This document shows, piece by piece, positions 16,438 through 27,275 of a stretch of DNA of 64,000 nucleotides (the stretch's first letter is position 1; every line of letters starts with the position of its first letter). The notes beneath the pieces are model-generated. The model was not told the origin of the DNA and did not search any database. It was given only the letters and a program-made list of their open reading frames with translations. This DNA is from Pseudaquabacterium terrae (lineage in GTDB: Bacteria; Pseudomonadota; Gammaproteobacteria; Burkholderiales; Burkholderiaceae_C). Location of the stretch: assembly GCF_013266755.1 (NCBI RefSeq), contig NZ_JABRWJ010000007.1:310001-374000 (forward strand), given 5' to 3'. The position numbers and the translations under genes were made by a program.

Positions 16438-17154
16438 TTATGCCATAGCGATTTCTGCGGTCCTGCGCCAGATCGTCTTGCCGCCGCTGGCCTTGTCGAG
16501 GTCGGCGAGCAGCGCCTCGTGAGCGGCGAGCTCGTCGTCGCTCGGTTCGATCACCGGCAGCACGAAGATCGACAGGTCGCGCGCCAGTTCGGCCTGCGGC
16601 GTCGACGGGCCGTCGTCGTGGTGGATCACCAGCGAGTCCTGGCCGCGCGTCAGGCGGATGTAGACCTCGGCCAGCAGCCCGGCATCGAGCAACGCGCCGT
16701 GCAGCGTGCGGTGGGTGTTGTCGACCTCCAGCCGGCGGCACAGCGCGTCGAGCGAATTGGCCTTGCCGGGGAACATGTCACGCGCCATCGCCAGCGTGTC
16801 GGTGACCTTGCCGGCGATCGTGTGGAAGGGCTCGCGGCCCAGGCGCTTCAACTCGGCGTTGATGAAGCCGACGTCGAAGCCGGCGTTGTGGATCACGATG
16901 TCGGCGCCCGCCAGGTAGCCGAGCAGCTCGTCGGCAACCTCGGCGAACTTCGGCTTGTCGGCGAGGAAGTCGTCGGTCAGGCCGTGTACCTTGATCGCCT
17001 CGGCGTCGCCCTTGCGCTCGGGGTTCAGGTAGAAGTGCTTGTCGACGCCGGTCAGGCGCCGGCTGACCATCTCGATGCAGCCGATCTCGACGATGCGATC
17101 GCCGCTCTCGGGGTTCAGGCCGGTGGTTTCGGTGTCGAGGAAGATCTGTCGCAT
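16438..17154 (-). CDS. dnaQ: DNA polymerase III epsilon subunit (3'-5' proofreading exonuclease)
   Basis: A 238-residue DEDDh exonuclease that proofreads for replicative DNA polymerase III. Exo I is IFLDTETTGLNP (D7, E9), Exo II is HNAGFDVGFINAEL, and Exo III is HRTLHGALLDAGLLAEVYI with the catalytic His and Asp. The C-terminal ~60 residues, which would tether it to the polymerase, are less conserved. The open frame runs far upstream through lgt, but the ATG at 17154 begins the family sequence MRQIFLDTETTG. It lies 11 nt after lgt on the same strand and just upstream of tRNA-Val. Confidence 0.95.
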   Translation of the reverse strand: MRQIFLDTETTGLNPESGDRIVEIGCIEMVSRRLTGVDKHFYLNPERKGDAEAIKVHGLTDDFLADKPKFAEVADELLGYLAGADIVIHNAGFDVGFINAELKRLGREPFHTIAGKVTDTLAMARDMFPGKANSLDALCRRLEVDNTHRTLHGALLDAGLLAEVYIRLTRGQDSLVIHHDDGPSTPQAELARDLSIFVLPVIEPSDDELAAHEALLADLDKASGGKTIWRRTAEIAMA

Positions 17155-17165
17155 GGACCGCAATC

Positions 17166-17963
17166 CTACCGGGCGCGGCGGCCGGCCCAGACCCACAACA
17201 GCACGCCGGCGGCGATCATCGGCACGCACAGCCACTGGCCCATGCTCATGCCGAGCGCGAGCAGGCCGAGGTGGCTGTCGGGCTGGCGGAAGAATTCGGC
17301 GATGAAGCGGAACACGCCATAACCGAACAGGAAGGCGCCCGACACCTGCCCGATCGGCCGCTGCTTGCGCGCGTAGATCCACAACAGCACGAACAGCAGC
17401 AGGCCCTCGAGCCCGGCCTGGTAGAGCTGCGACGGGTGGCGCGCGAGGCCGTCGCCGGCCTGCGGAAAGACCATCGCCCAGGGCAACGACGGATCGGCCG
17501 CGCGCCCCCACAGCTCGCCGTTGATGAAGTTGCCCAGGCGCACCGCCGCGATGCCGGTGGGCACGCAGGGGGCGACGAAGTCGGTCACGTCCAGCCACGG
17601 CCGGCCGCGCCGGCGCGCATACAGGATCAGCGCGAGGATCACGCCGAGCATGCCGCCGTGGAAGGACATGCCGCCCTTCCAGACCGCGAAGATGTCGAGC
17701 GGATTCGCCAGGTATTCGGACAGCTTGTAGAACAGCACATAGCCGAGGCGGCCGCCGAGGATCGTGCCGAGCACGCCCCAGAACAGCATGTCCTCGATCT
17801 CGCGCCGCGTCCAGCCGGTGGCCGCGTACCAGGGTTGCCTGGCACGCCGCAACGCGAGCAGGAAGAACAGGCCGAAGGCGAGCAGGTAAGTCAGCCCGTA
17901 CCAATGGATCTTCAGCGGCCCCAGCGACAGGGCGATCGGATCGAAATTCGGATGCACCAGCAT
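17166..17963 (-). CDS. lgt: Prolipoprotein diacylglyceryl transferase
   Basis: A 265-residue inner-membrane enzyme that transfers diacylglycerol from phosphatidylglycerol to the lipobox cysteine, the first step of lipoprotein maturation. Family motifs: [12 protein letters not shown] near the N-terminus, [20 protein letters not shown] (essential His region), [15 protein letters not shown] (the Lgt signature), and [13 protein letters not shown]. About seven membrane segments are evident. The start is ATG at 17963, 3 nt after the LysR stop, so transcription probably continues from the regulator gene into lgt and dnaQ. Confidence 0.96.
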   Translation of the reverse strand: MLVHPNFDPIALSLGPLKIHWYGLTYLLAFGLFFLLALRRARQPWYAATGWTRREIEDMLFWGVLGTILGGRLGYVLFYKLSEYLANPLDIFAVWKGGMSFHGGMLGVILALILYARRRGRPWLDVTDFVAPCVPTGIAAVRLGNFINGELWGRAADPSLPWAMVFPQAGDGLARHPSQLYQAGLEGLLLFVLLWIYARKQRPIGQVSGAFLFGYGVFRFIAEFFRQPDSHLGLLALGMSMGQWLCVPMIAAGVLLWVWAGRRAR

Positions 17964-17966
17964 CAG

Positions 17967-18911
17967 TTAGACACTCCGCGTGAAACGTCGTGGCGTGGTC
18001 TTGCGCGCCACGCCGGCGGCGGATTGTCGCTGCAGCGTCGTGACCTGCGCGACGAAGCGCTCGACCACCGGCAGCGCCGGTTCGCGCCACAGCAGGCTGG
18101 TCTCGCAGCGCAGCGCTGCGCCGATGACGGCGCGATAGACGACACCCGGCCGCTGCAGCCGCGTCACCGCCTCCGGCACCCATGCGACGCCCATGCCTGC
18201 GGACACCAGGTTGACGATCGTCTGCATCTGGATCGCCTCCTGCGCGATGCGCGGTGTCGCGCCATTCGCGCGATAGGCGGCGAGCACCGCGTCGTACAGC
18301 GAGGGCGCGATCTGGCGCGGAAAGATCACCAGCGGCTCGTCGGCGATCGCGGCGAAACGCAGGCTGCGCAGCGCGGCCGCGGGATGGTTCTCCGGCAGCG
18401 CCATCACCATCGGCTCGGCCAGCGCGCGCCAGGCCACGAAGCCGGCCGGCGCGGCGTCAGGCGCATGCAGCACGAAGCCGGCGTCGATCTCGTCGGCATC
18501 GAAGGCGGCGAGCTGCACGTCGAGCGTTGCCTCGCGCAGCTGCAGCGCGACGTCCGCATGCGCTTCGCGAAAGCGCCGCAGCCATTCCGGCAGCGGGCCG
18601 TAGGCGATGCTCGACACAAAGGCCAGCCGCAGCGTGCCCGAGAGCCCGGAGGCGGCTGCCTGCGCCAGCCGCGGCAGCTCATCGGCGCCCGCGAGCAGGC
18701 GCCGCACCGGCGCGAGCAAGGCCTGGCCCGCGGGAGTCAGCGCGACGCTGCGCCGCGTGCGATCGAACAACGCCACGCCGAACGTGCGCTCGAGCGCCTG
18801 GATCGCCAGCGTCAGTGGCGGCTGCGTCATGTGCAGCCGTGCGGCGGCGCGGCCGAAGTGCAGTTCCTCGGCCAGTGCGAGGAACTGGCGCAGGGGTCGC
18901 AGCTCGATCAT
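17967..18911 (-). CDS. LysR-type transcriptional regulator
   Basis: A 314-residue LysR protein. The N-terminal winged helix-turn-helix ([40 protein letters not shown], in blocks) is followed by [18 protein letters not shown] and a periplasmic-binding-like effector domain from ~90. The start is the ATG at 18911, because the upstream 11 codons are not family-like. It is transcribed divergently from ilvD across 101 nt, the usual LysR arrangement, so ilvD is its most likely target. The effector is unknown. It may also drive lgt and dnaQ by read-through. Confidence 0.9.
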   Translation of the reverse strand: MIELRPLRQFLALAEELHFGRAAARLHMTQPPLTLAIQALERTFGVALFDRTRRSVALTPAGQALLAPVRRLLAGADELPRLAQAAASGLSGTLRLAFVSSIAYGPLPEWLRRFREAHADVALQLREATLDVQLAAFDADEIDAGFVLHAPDAAPAGFVAWRALAEPMVMALPENHPAAALRSLRFAAIADEPLVIFPRQIAPSLYDAVLAAYRANGATPRIAQEAIQMQTIVNLVSAGMGVAWVPEAVTRLQRPGVVYRAVIGAALRCETSLLWREPALPVVERFVAQVTTLQRQSAAGVARKTTPRRFTRSV

Positions 18912-19012
18912 CGATACGCTCCATGAATCAAAACTCAGGCACAAATATATTGGACGATCGACTGCCGAGGATCCGATACTGCCCGCATTCCGATCCCGAA
19001 GGAGCTGCCGCC
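18912..19012. promoter_or_regulatory. Divergent lysR/ilvD promoter region
   Basis: This 101-nt gap is AT-richer than its surroundings around 18925-18955 (CAAAACTCAGGCACAAATAT). A LysR regulator and its divergent neighbour usually share operators in such a gap. A short palindrome-like TGGACGATCGA lies at about 18950. No single T-N11-A site stands out with confidence. The ilvD ribosome site AAGGAG is at 18999-19004. Confidence 0.45.
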
Positions 19013-20695
19013 ATGGCCTCGAACCGCCGCTCGAAGAACATCACCGAAGGCGTCGCGCGCGCGCCGAACCGCTCGATGTACTACGGCATGGGCTACACCG
19101 AGGGCGACTTCGGCAAGCCGATGATCGGCGTCGCCAACGGGCACTCGACGATCACGCCGTGCAACTCCGGACTGCAGCGCCTGGCCGATGCGGCGATCGA
19201 AGGCCTGAAGGCCGCCGGCGCCAATCCGCAGGTCTTCGGCACGCCGACGATCAGCGACGGCATGGCGATGGGCACCGAGGGCATGAAGTACAGCCTGGTG
19301 TCGCGCGAGGTGATCTCCGATTGCGTCGAGACCTGCGTCGGCGGCCAGTGGATGGACGGCGTGCTGGTGATCGGCGGCTGCGACAAGAACATGCCGGGCG
19401 GCCTGATGGGCATGCTGCGCGCGAACGTGCCCTCGCTCTACGTCTACGGCGGCACGATCCTGCCCGGCCACTACAAGGGCCAGGACCTGAACATCGTCAG
19501 CGTGTTCGAGGCGGTCGGCCAGTTCTCGGCCGGCAAGATGAACGAAGAGGACTTCTGCCAGATCGAGCGCCGCGCGATCCCCGGCAGCGGCTCCTGCGGC
19601 GGCATGTACACCGCGAACACGATGTCCTCGGCCTTCGAGGCGCTGGGCGTCAGCCTGCCCTACTCGTCGACGATGGCCAACGTCGAGGACGAGATCGTCG
19701 GCACGGTGCGCCGTGCCGCAGACGTGCTGGTCAACGCCGTCAAGGCGGACCTGAAGCCGCGCGACATCGTCACCAAGCAGGCGATCGAGAACGCCGTCGC
19801 GGTGATCATGGCCACCGGCGGCTCGACCAATGCGGTGCTGCACTTCCTGGCGATCGCGCATGCGGCCGAGGTCGAGTGGGACATCGACGACTTCGAGCGC
19901 ATGCGCCGCAAGATCCCGGTGCTGTGCGACCTGAAGCCGAGCGGCAAATACCTGGCCATCGACCTGCACCGCGCCGGCGGCATTCCGCAGGTCATGAAGG
20001 TGCTGCTGAAGGCCGGCCTGCTGCACGGCGACTGCATCACGATCACCGGCAAGACGGTGGCCGAGAACCTGGCCGAGGTGCCTGATTCACCGCGCGCCGA
20101 CCAGGACGTGATCCGCGACATCACCGCGCCGATCTACGAGCAAGGCCACCTCGCGATCCTGCGCGGCAACCTGGCACCGGACGGCTGCGTCGCGAAGATC
20201 ACCGGCCTGAAAAATCCGGTGATCACCGGTCCGGCGCGCGTCTTCGACGACGAGCAGTCGGCGCTGGCGGCGATCATGGCCGGCAAGATCGTCGCCGGTG
20301 ACGTGATGGTGCTGCGTTACCTCGGGCCCAAGGGCGGTCCCGGCATGCCGGAGATGCTGGCGCCGACCAGCGCGCTGATCGGCCAGGGCCTCGGTGAAAC
20401 CGTCGGTCTGATCACCGACGGCCGCTTCTCCGGCGGCACCTGGGGCATGGTCGTCGGCCACGTCGCCCCGGAGGCGTTTGAAGGCGGCGCGATCGCGCTG
20501 ATCCACGAGGGCGACTCGATCACCATCGATGCGCACGAGCTGCTGCTGCAGCTGAACGTCGACGACGCAGAGATCGCGCGACGCCGCGCCGCCTGGCAAG
20601 CGCCGGCACCGCGCTACACGCGCGGCGTGCTGGCGAAGTTTGCGAAATGTGCGTCGAGCGCCAGCTTCGGCGCGGTGCTCGATCGTTTCGAGTGA
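19013..20695 (+). CDS. ilvD: Dihydroxy-acid dehydratase
   Basis: A 560-residue Fe-S dehydratase of the branched-chain amino acid pathway (2,3-dihydroxy-isovalerate to 2-oxoisovalerate, and the isoleucine analogue). The three cluster cysteines are visible as C50 ([10 protein letters not shown]), C123 ([10 protein letters not shown]) and C195 ([14 protein letters not shown]). The C-terminal domain shows [20 protein letters not shown]. Length and motif spacing match the [2Fe-2S]-type enzymes of this family. The start is ATG at 19013 with AAGGAG 8 nt upstream. It is divergent from the LysR gene; no other ilv gene is within the window. Confidence 0.96.
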   Translation: MASNRRSKNITEGVARAPNRSMYYGMGYTEGDFGKPMIGVANGHSTITPCNSGLQRLADAAIEGLKAAGANPQVFGTPTISDGMAMGTEGMKYSLVSREVISDCVETCVGGQWMDGVLVIGGCDKNMPGGLMGMLRANVPSLYVYGGTILPGHYKGQDLNIVSVFEAVGQFSAGKMNEEDFCQIERRAIPGSGSCGGMYTANTMSSAFEALGVSLPYSSTMANVEDEIVGTVRRAADVLVNAVKADLKPRDIVTKQAIENAVAVIMATGGSTNAVLHFLAIAHAAEVEWDIDDFERMRRKIPVLCDLKPSGKYLAIDLHRAGGIPQVMKVLLKAGLLHGDCITITGKTVAENLAEVPDSPRADQDVIRDITAPIYEQGHLAILRGNLAPDGCVAKITGLKNPVITGPARVFDDEQSALAAIMAGKIVAGDVMVLRYLGPKGGPGMPEMLAPTSALIGQGLGETVGLITDGRFSGGTWGMVVGHVAPEAFEGGAIALIHEGDSITIDAHELLLQLNVDDAEIARRRAAWQAPAPRYTRGVLAKFAKCASSASFGAVLDRFE

Positions 20696-20723
20696 GGCTG
20701 CCGGCGGCCCGCCCTGGCCTTGG

Positions 20724-21014
20724 CTAGCGCGGGTTGTCGTCGGTCGGAACGCGCGGCTTGCCGGTCGTGCCGCCGCGTCGCTTCTTCAGGTTCAAGCCCA
20801 TGTTGTCGAGGTGGCGCTCGCGGCGCGCCTCGACGCGGCGCTGCTCCTTGTCGGATTCCCGCTGCTTCGTGAAGCCGGTGGCATCGGCGATGATCCACCA
20901 GACGGCTGCCGCCGCGAAAGGCGACAGCACCCACAGCCAACCCCAGTTGGCGACCGGCGTCAGATCGGCCCATTTCAGCAGCACCAGCAGGCAACCGACG
21001 GCTACGAACCACAT
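20724..21014 (-). CDS. Small Trp-rich membrane protein (TIGR04438-like)
   Basis: A 96-residue protein starting MWFVAVGCLLVLLKWADLTPVANWGW. Two hydrophobic, tryptophan-rich segments (residues 1-15 and 25-46) are followed by a highly charged tail (QRESDKEQRRVEARRERHLDNMGLNLKKRRG). This pattern corresponds to a small Trp-rich protein family found in betaproteobacteria; function unknown. The open frame continues upstream, but the ATG at 21014 gives the family N-terminus. It lies convergent to ilvD and divergent from the cytochrome c gene. Confidence 0.75.
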   Translation of the reverse strand: MWFVAVGCLLVLLKWADLTPVANWGWLWVLSPFAAAAVWWIIADATGFTKQRESDKEQRRVEARRERHLDNMGLNLKKRRGGTTGKPRVPTDDNPR

Positions 21015-21125
21015 CTGCCGAGTCCCTTGTCGTGCAAGGGCGACGTCAACCGCCCCGGCTAGAATTCGTTGAAACCGAAGCACTGTACTCCAGCCGGCCC
21101 TCGGGCCACGCCACGAAAGGACCCC

Positions 21126-21431
21126 ATGAAACAAGCCGCCCTCTTCGTCACCTTGGCCGCAGCGTTCGCCGCCCCCGCCTTCGCGAATGCCGACCTGGCG
21201 CAGAAGAAGGCCTGCATGGCCTGCCACGCGGTCGACAAGAAGCTCGTCGGCCCGGCCTACAAGGAAGTCGCCGCGAAGTACGCCGGCCAGAAGGACGCCA
21301 CCGCAAAGCTCGCCGAGAAGATCCAGAAGGGCGGCTCGGGTGTCTGGGGCGCGGTGCCGATGCCCGCGAATCCCGGCGTCAGCGCCGATGAGGCCAAGCA
21401 GCTCGCCGCCTGGGTGATGACGCAGAAGTGA
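21126..21431 (+). CDS. Class I cytochrome c, c551/c552 type
   Basis: A 101-residue periplasmic mono-haem cytochrome c. The signal peptide is MKQAALFVTLAAAFAAPAFA (cleavage after residue 20). The haem-binding CMACH is at 30-34 and the likely axial methionine is M79 in GAVPMPANPG. The C-terminal helix is ADEAKQLAAWVMTQK. Size and the VGPAYKEVAAKYAGQKDA segment match the small soluble c551/c552 electron carriers. It is followed by a strong terminator. The redox partner is not indicated by context. Confidence 0.93.
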   Translation: MKQAALFVTLAAAFAAPAFANADLAQKKACMACHAVDKKLVGPAYKEVAAKYAGQKDATAKLAEKIQKGGSGVWGAVPMPANPGVSADEAKQLAAWVMTQK

Positions 21432-21452
21432 TCGGCCTTCGCGCCTGAAGCA

Positions 21453-21478
21453 ACAAAGCCCCGCTTGCGGGGCTTTGT
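21453..21478. terminator. Bidirectional rho-independent terminator
   Basis: ACAAAGCCCCGC and GCGGGGCTTTGT pair as a 12-bp stem. T-rich sequence follows on the plus side (CTTTGTCGTTT) and the complementary A-rich side serves the minus strand. It lies between the cytochrome c gene and the convergent CsgG-like gene. Confidence 0.8.
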
Positions 21479-21493
21479 CGTTTCCGGGATGGC

Positions 21494-22300
21494 CTACTTC
21501 TTCTCTTCGGCCGCAGTCAGAGTCACCCGCTCGGTGACGCTCTTGCCGGCCAGCGAGTCGGCGATGTAGCTGGTCGAGCGAACGAGCAGGTCGCGCGCCA
21601 CTTCCTCGAGCGGCGAGCCGCTGATGCTGGCATGGCTGCCGCCGAGGCCGACGCCGCCGCCCCAGCCGGCGCCCGACAGGCCGAAGCCGCGCTTCTCGTT
21701 GTCGGCCTGGAAGGTGCGCGAGCCGACCACCTTGGCCTTGTTGATGTCGACGACGCGCAGGTCCATGTTCATGTGGACCTTGCTCTTCTTGAAGTCGACG
21801 CTGCCGGCGACGATCGACAGCGGCCCCTTGAACAGGCCGCCGAGCGCGCCGAGGCCGGTCGAGCTCTGCTCGAAGCCGAGCGAGGTGATCGAGCCGACGA
21901 CCATGAAGTCCGCCGCCTCGACCTGCACCTTCTTGCCGACCAGCGCGAGCTCCTTGTTGATCTCGTCGAGCTGCTGGCGCTCCATCACCTCGAAGCAGCC
22001 GGTCTGGCTCAGCGCGGTCGACAGCATGTCGGTCATGCCGGTGCCGACGCCCGTGTAGGTGGGCTGATTGACGGTGCCGCCGCCGGTGCCCATGTACTCC
22101 CACCACCGGTAGCGCCGCGGGTCCTGCTGGCCGGCGCCGGAGCCGCAGTCGGCCGACTTGCACTTGATCTCGCTGACGATCACCTTGGCGACCGGCGCTG
22201 CGCACTTGGGCACGCCGATCTCGCGCTCGCGCACTTCGCTGGTCTGCGCGTGCGCCAGCATCACACCGAGCGCACCCAGCACTCCCACCACTGTCTTCAT
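21494..22300 (-). CDS. CsgG/HfaB-like secreted protein
   Basis: A 268-residue protein with a signal peptide (MKTVVGVLGALGVMLAHAQ). It resembles CsgG-type proteins: TGMTDMLSTALSQTGCFEVMERQQLDEINKEL is the typical core, followed by ADFMVVGSITSLGFE and VHMNMDLRVVDINKAKVVGSRTF. CsgG itself is an outer-membrane lipoprotein pore for curli; no lipobox is seen here and no curli genes are near, so an envelope role other than amyloid export is likely. The second of two close ATGs (22300) was chosen because GAGG lies 7 nt before it. Confidence 0.8.
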   Translation of the reverse strand: MKTVVGVLGALGVMLAHAQTSEVREREIGVPKCAAPVAKVIVSEIKCKSADCGSGAGQQDPRRYRWWEYMGTGGGTVNQPTYTGVGTGMTDMLSTALSQTGCFEVMERQQLDEINKELALVGKKVQVEAADFMVVGSITSLGFEQSSTGLGALGGLFKGPLSIVAGSVDFKKSKVHMNMDLRVVDINKAKVVGSRTFQADNEKRGFGLSGAGWGGGVGLGGSHASISGSPLEEVARDLLVRSTSYIADSLAGKSVTERVTLTAAEEKK

Positions 22301-22408
22301 TCGCATGCCTCGTCCCTCAATCGAACGCGGCACTGTACAGGCGGAAATGAGACGCGCAGCGCCCAGGCCGCCCCAAACCTTGGGGGGCCCCGGCCCGCGC
22401 TTCGGGGG

Positions 22409-22449
22409 TCAGTTGTTCTCGGACAACTGCGCCAGGATCGCCGGGTTCT
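22409..22449 (-). pseudogene. 41-bp relic of a second acs 3' end
   Basis: This stretch matches the last 41 bases of acs (22545-22585) with three mismatches. Read on the minus strand it still encodes [12 protein letters not shown] and a stop, and all three differences are synonymous (TTG/CTG, GCT/GCG, TCG/TCC). Similarity ends abruptly on the upstream side. It looks like the surviving tail of a formerly functional acs paralogue whose body has been deleted, rather than a recent copy of the neighbour. Confidence 0.65.
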
Positions 22450-22544
22450 GGTGAGCGCGTCACGTCGCTGCGCGACATGAGCGCTCCCCGAGCCCCGGCC
22501 TGGTCGCCCTATCGGGCGCCCACCGCGCTACGCGCGGACTTGGC

Positions 22545-24524
<1,980 letters not shown>

Positions 24525-24687
24525 GCGGGGTCTCCTGCTATGGGTAGGCCAAAACTGCCGCGACGCTATCGGGAGGCTCTTACGAACCGCTTACTCCCGA
24601 CGGATCGGTTGCGGCCGAGGGGCCAGTCACGATGGTCGCATACGCGGCACCTAAAATCCTACCCGGTGCGACCCCACGCTCTCCCCA

Positions 24688-25299
24688 ATGATTCCTGATC
24701 CGCAGAAGACTCCCATCCGCCTCCGTCCCCTGCCCAACCTGATCTTCGCCAGCCGCTGGCTGCAGTTGCCGCTCTACCTCGGTTTGATCGTCGCGCAAGG
24801 CGTGTACGTCTTCCACTTCTGGGTCGAGCTGGTGCACCTGGTCGAGGCCGCGTTCGGCGACCAGCAGGCCCTGGCGCAGCTCGTGAAGAGTGCCGGCTAC
24901 GTGCCCGGCAGCGACGGCGAGATCGCCTTCAACGAGACGCTGATCATGCTGGTCGTGCTCGGCCTGATCGACGTCGTGATGATCAGCAACCTGCTGATCA
25001 TGGTGATCGTCGGCGGCTACGAGACCTTCGTTTCGCGCATGGACCTCGAAGGCCATCCGGACCAGCCGGAATGGTTGAGCCACGTCAATGCCTCGGTGCT
25101 GAAGGTCAAGCTCGGCACGGCGATCATCGGCATCAGCTCGATCCACCTGCTGAAGACCTTCATCAACGCGCCCAACCTGACCGAGAAGACGATGCTGTGG
25201 CAGACCGCGATCCACATCGCCTTCCTGCTGTCAGCGATGGCCATCGCCGCCTCCGACCGCATCCTCGGCGGTGCCGGCGCATCCAACGCCAGGCACTGA
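24688..25299 (+). CDS. YqhA family (UPF0114) membrane protein
   Basis: A 203-residue inner-membrane protein of the YqhA/TIGR00645 family. The N-terminal [20 protein letters not shown], the central [36 protein letters not shown] and the C-terminal [21 protein letters not shown] give about four membrane helices with family-typical wording. Function is not established. It lies 30 nt upstream of the fumarase gene on the same strand and may be co-transcribed with it. Confidence 0.88.
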   Translation: MIPDPQKTPIRLRPLPNLIFASRWLQLPLYLGLIVAQGVYVFHFWVELVHLVEAAFGDQQALAQLVKSAGYVPGSDGEIAFNETLIMLVVLGLIDVVMISNLLIMVIVGGYETFVSRMDLEGHPDQPEWLSHVNASVLKVKLGTAIIGISSIHLLKTFINAPNLTEKTMLWQTAIHIAFLLSAMAIAASDRILGGAGASNARH

Positions 25300-25329
25300 A
25301 TTTTCCCCGCCGCCCGAAAGCCCTCCGCC

Positions 25330-26856
25330 ATGAGCACCACGATCCGCCAGGCCGACCTGGTCGAAAGCATCGCCGCCGCGTTGCAGTACATCAGCTACTA
25401 CCACCCGGCCGACTACATCACCCACCTCGCGCGCGCCTACGAGCGCGAGGAAAGCCCGGCGGCGAAGGACGCGATCGCGCAGATCCTGACCAACTCGAAG
25501 ATGTGCGCCGAGGGCCGGCGCCCGATCTGCCAGGACACCGGCATCGTCAACGTGTTCCTGAAGATCGGCATGGACGTGCGGTGGGAAGGCTTCACCGGCT
25601 CGATCGCCGATGCCGTCAACGCCGGCGTGCGCCAGGGCTACCTGAACCCGGACAACGTGCTGCGCGCCTCGGTGCTGAACGACCCGATCTTCGAGCGCAA
25701 GAACACCAAGGACAACACGCCCGCCGTGGTGCACATGGAGGTGGTGCCGGGCAACACGATCGACGTGATCGTCGCTGCCAAGGGCGGCGGCAGCGAGAAC
25801 AAGAGCAAGATGCAGATGCTCAACCCGAGCGACTCGATCGTCGACTGGGTGCTGAAGACGGTGCCGACGATGGGCGCCGGCTGGTGCCCGCCGGGCATGC
25901 TCGGCATCGGCGTCGGCGGCACCGCCGAGAAGGCCGTGCTGCTGGCCAAGGAAGCGCTGATGGACGACATCGACATGTACGAGCTGCTGCAGCGCGGACC
26001 GTCGAACAAGCTGGAAGAGCTGCGCCTCGAGCTCTACGAGAAAGTCAACGCGTTGGGCATCGGCGCGCAGGGCCTGGGCGGGCTGACCACCGTGCTCGAC
26101 GTCAAGATCAAGACCTTCGCGACGCACGCCGCGAGCAAGCCGATCGCGATGATCCCGAACTGCGCCGCGACGCGCCACGCGCACTTCGTGCTCGACGGCT
26201 CGGGCCCGGCCTACATCGACCCGCCGAGCCTGGACCTGTGGCCCGACGTGAAATGGGCGCCCGACTACAACAAGAGCAAGCGGGTCGACCTCAACACGCT
26301 GACGAAGGCCGAAGTGGCGAGCTGGAAGCCCGGCGACACGCTGCTGCTGAACGGCAAGATGCTGACCGGCCGAGATGCCGCGCACAAGCGCATCCAGGAC
26401 ATGCTGGCCAAGGGTGAGCAATTGCCGGTCGACTTCACGAACCGCGTCATCTACTACGTCGGCCCGGTCGACCCGGTGCGCGACGAAGTGGTCGGCCCGG
26501 CCGGCCCGACGACGGCGACGCGCATGGACAAGTTCACCGAGATGATGCTGGCCCAGACCGGCCTGATCTCGATGGTCGGCAAGGCCGAGCGCGGCCCGGT
26601 GGCGATCGAGGCGATCCGCAAGCACGGCTCGGCCTACCTGATGGCCGTGGGCGGTGCCGCGTACCTGGTGGCCAAGGCGATCAAGGGCGCGCAGGTCGTC
26701 GGCTTTGCCGACCTCGGCATGGAGGCGATCTACGAGTTCGACGTCCAGGACATGCCGGTGACAGTGGCGGTCGATGCGCAAGGCACCAGCGTGCACAACA
26801 CCGCGCCGAAGGAATGGCAGGCGAAGATCGGCAAGATTCCGGTCGCCACCGCCTAG
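25330..26856 (+). CDS. Fumarate hydratase, class I (Fe-S)
   Basis: A 508-residue iron-sulfur fumarase converting fumarate to malate in the TCA cycle. Three candidate [4Fe-4S] ligands have the spacing of FumA-type enzymes: C67 (ICQDTG), C186 (GWCPPG) and C278 (PNCAATRH). The C-terminal domain shows VGPVDPVRDEVVGPAGPTTATRMD and YEFDVQDMPVTVAVD. The start is ATG at 25330. A terminator follows 30 nt after the stop. Oxygen-sensitive by family knowledge; a class II fumarase may exist elsewhere in the genome. Confidence 0.95.
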   Translation: MSTTIRQADLVESIAAALQYISYYHPADYITHLARAYEREESPAAKDAIAQILTNSKMCAEGRRPICQDTGIVNVFLKIGMDVRWEGFTGSIADAVNAGVRQGYLNPDNVLRASVLNDPIFERKNTKDNTPAVVHMEVVPGNTIDVIVAAKGGGSENKSKMQMLNPSDSIVDWVLKTVPTMGAGWCPPGMLGIGVGGTAEKAVLLAKEALMDDIDMYELLQRGPSNKLEELRLELYEKVNALGIGAQGLGGLTTVLDVKIKTFATHAASKPIAMIPNCAATRHAHFVLDGSGPAYIDPPSLDLWPDVKWAPDYNKSKRVDLNTLTKAEVASWKPGDTLLLNGKMLTGRDAAHKRIQDMLAKGEQLPVDFTNRVIYYVGPVDPVRDEVVGPAGPTTATRMDKFTEMMLAQTGLISMVGKAERGPVAIEAIRKHGSAYLMAVGGAAYLVAKAIKGAQVVGFADLGMEAIYEFDVQDMPVTVAVDAQGTSVHNTAPKEWQAKIGKIPVATA

Positions 26857-26886
26857 TTGCGACGCACCACCGTCGCAACGACAAGG

Positions 26887-26909
26887 AAGGGCCGCCACGC
26901 GCGGCCCTT
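26887..26909 (+). terminator. Rho-independent terminator after fumarase
   Basis: AAGGGCCGC / GCGGCCCTT stem with a 5-nt loop, followed by TCGCTTTG. Position and orientation fit the end of the fumarase transcript. Confidence 0.7.
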
Positions 26910-27079
26910 TCGCTTTGTGCAATGCAATACCGCCGCCGACATTCGCCGAGCCACAAGCATTGGCGCTGCGCAACGGGAACTACGCACGGCTAGCACGCGA
27001 ACGGGGGGGACACCTGGCGGTATCAACTCGATACAGTTCGCCGCTGTGCCCGCAGCCTGGACCGGTTGTCGAGCACTTG

Positions 27080-27096
27080 GGGACCACAACGGTCCC
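27080..27096. promoter_or_regulatory. Inverted repeat GGGACC-N5-GGTCCC
   Basis: Perfect 6-bp arms with a 5-nt spacer in the leader of the ThDP/P450 operon. It could be an operator; no cognate regulator gene is adjacent. Confidence 0.3.
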
Positions 27097-27120
27097 ATCC
27101 ACACCCCGACAGACCAGGGA

Positions 27121-27132
27121 GCCTTGCAAGGC
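27121..27132. promoter_or_regulatory. 12-bp perfect palindrome GCCTTGCAAGGC
   Basis: A perfect palindrome 144 nt before the chosen start of the ThDP enzyme. It is a candidate binding site for a dimeric regulator; the evidence is symmetry and location only. Confidence 0.35.
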
Positions 27133-27275
27133 ACGGAGGACGACGAACCTCCGGCCTTGAGCAAGTCCGCTTTCGAGCGGGTTTGCGCACGATCTGTCGC
27201 CCCGAAGGTCAGCCATCGCCGCTTGCATCTGCCAAGCGCGGGGTCGATTTGCGTGGCGCTTGGGCAGCACCGACC

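Larger units (their letters stand above)
26910..27275. other. Leader region of the ThDP/P450 operon, no gene seen
   Basis: About 365 bp with no convincing coding frame. It carries two inverted-repeat elements (27080-27096 and 27121-27132) within 200 bp of the ThDP gene, as might be expected for a regulated promoter. The A/T-containing stretch TATCAACTCGATACAGT near 27018-27036 could include a promoter, but no clear -35/-10 pair is called. Confidence 0.5.

Noticed and set aside
24525-24687. Riboswitch or attenuator between acs and the YqhA-like gene
   Set aside because: The 163-nt gap shows no stable conserved stem pattern or terminator/antiterminator pair that I could identify.
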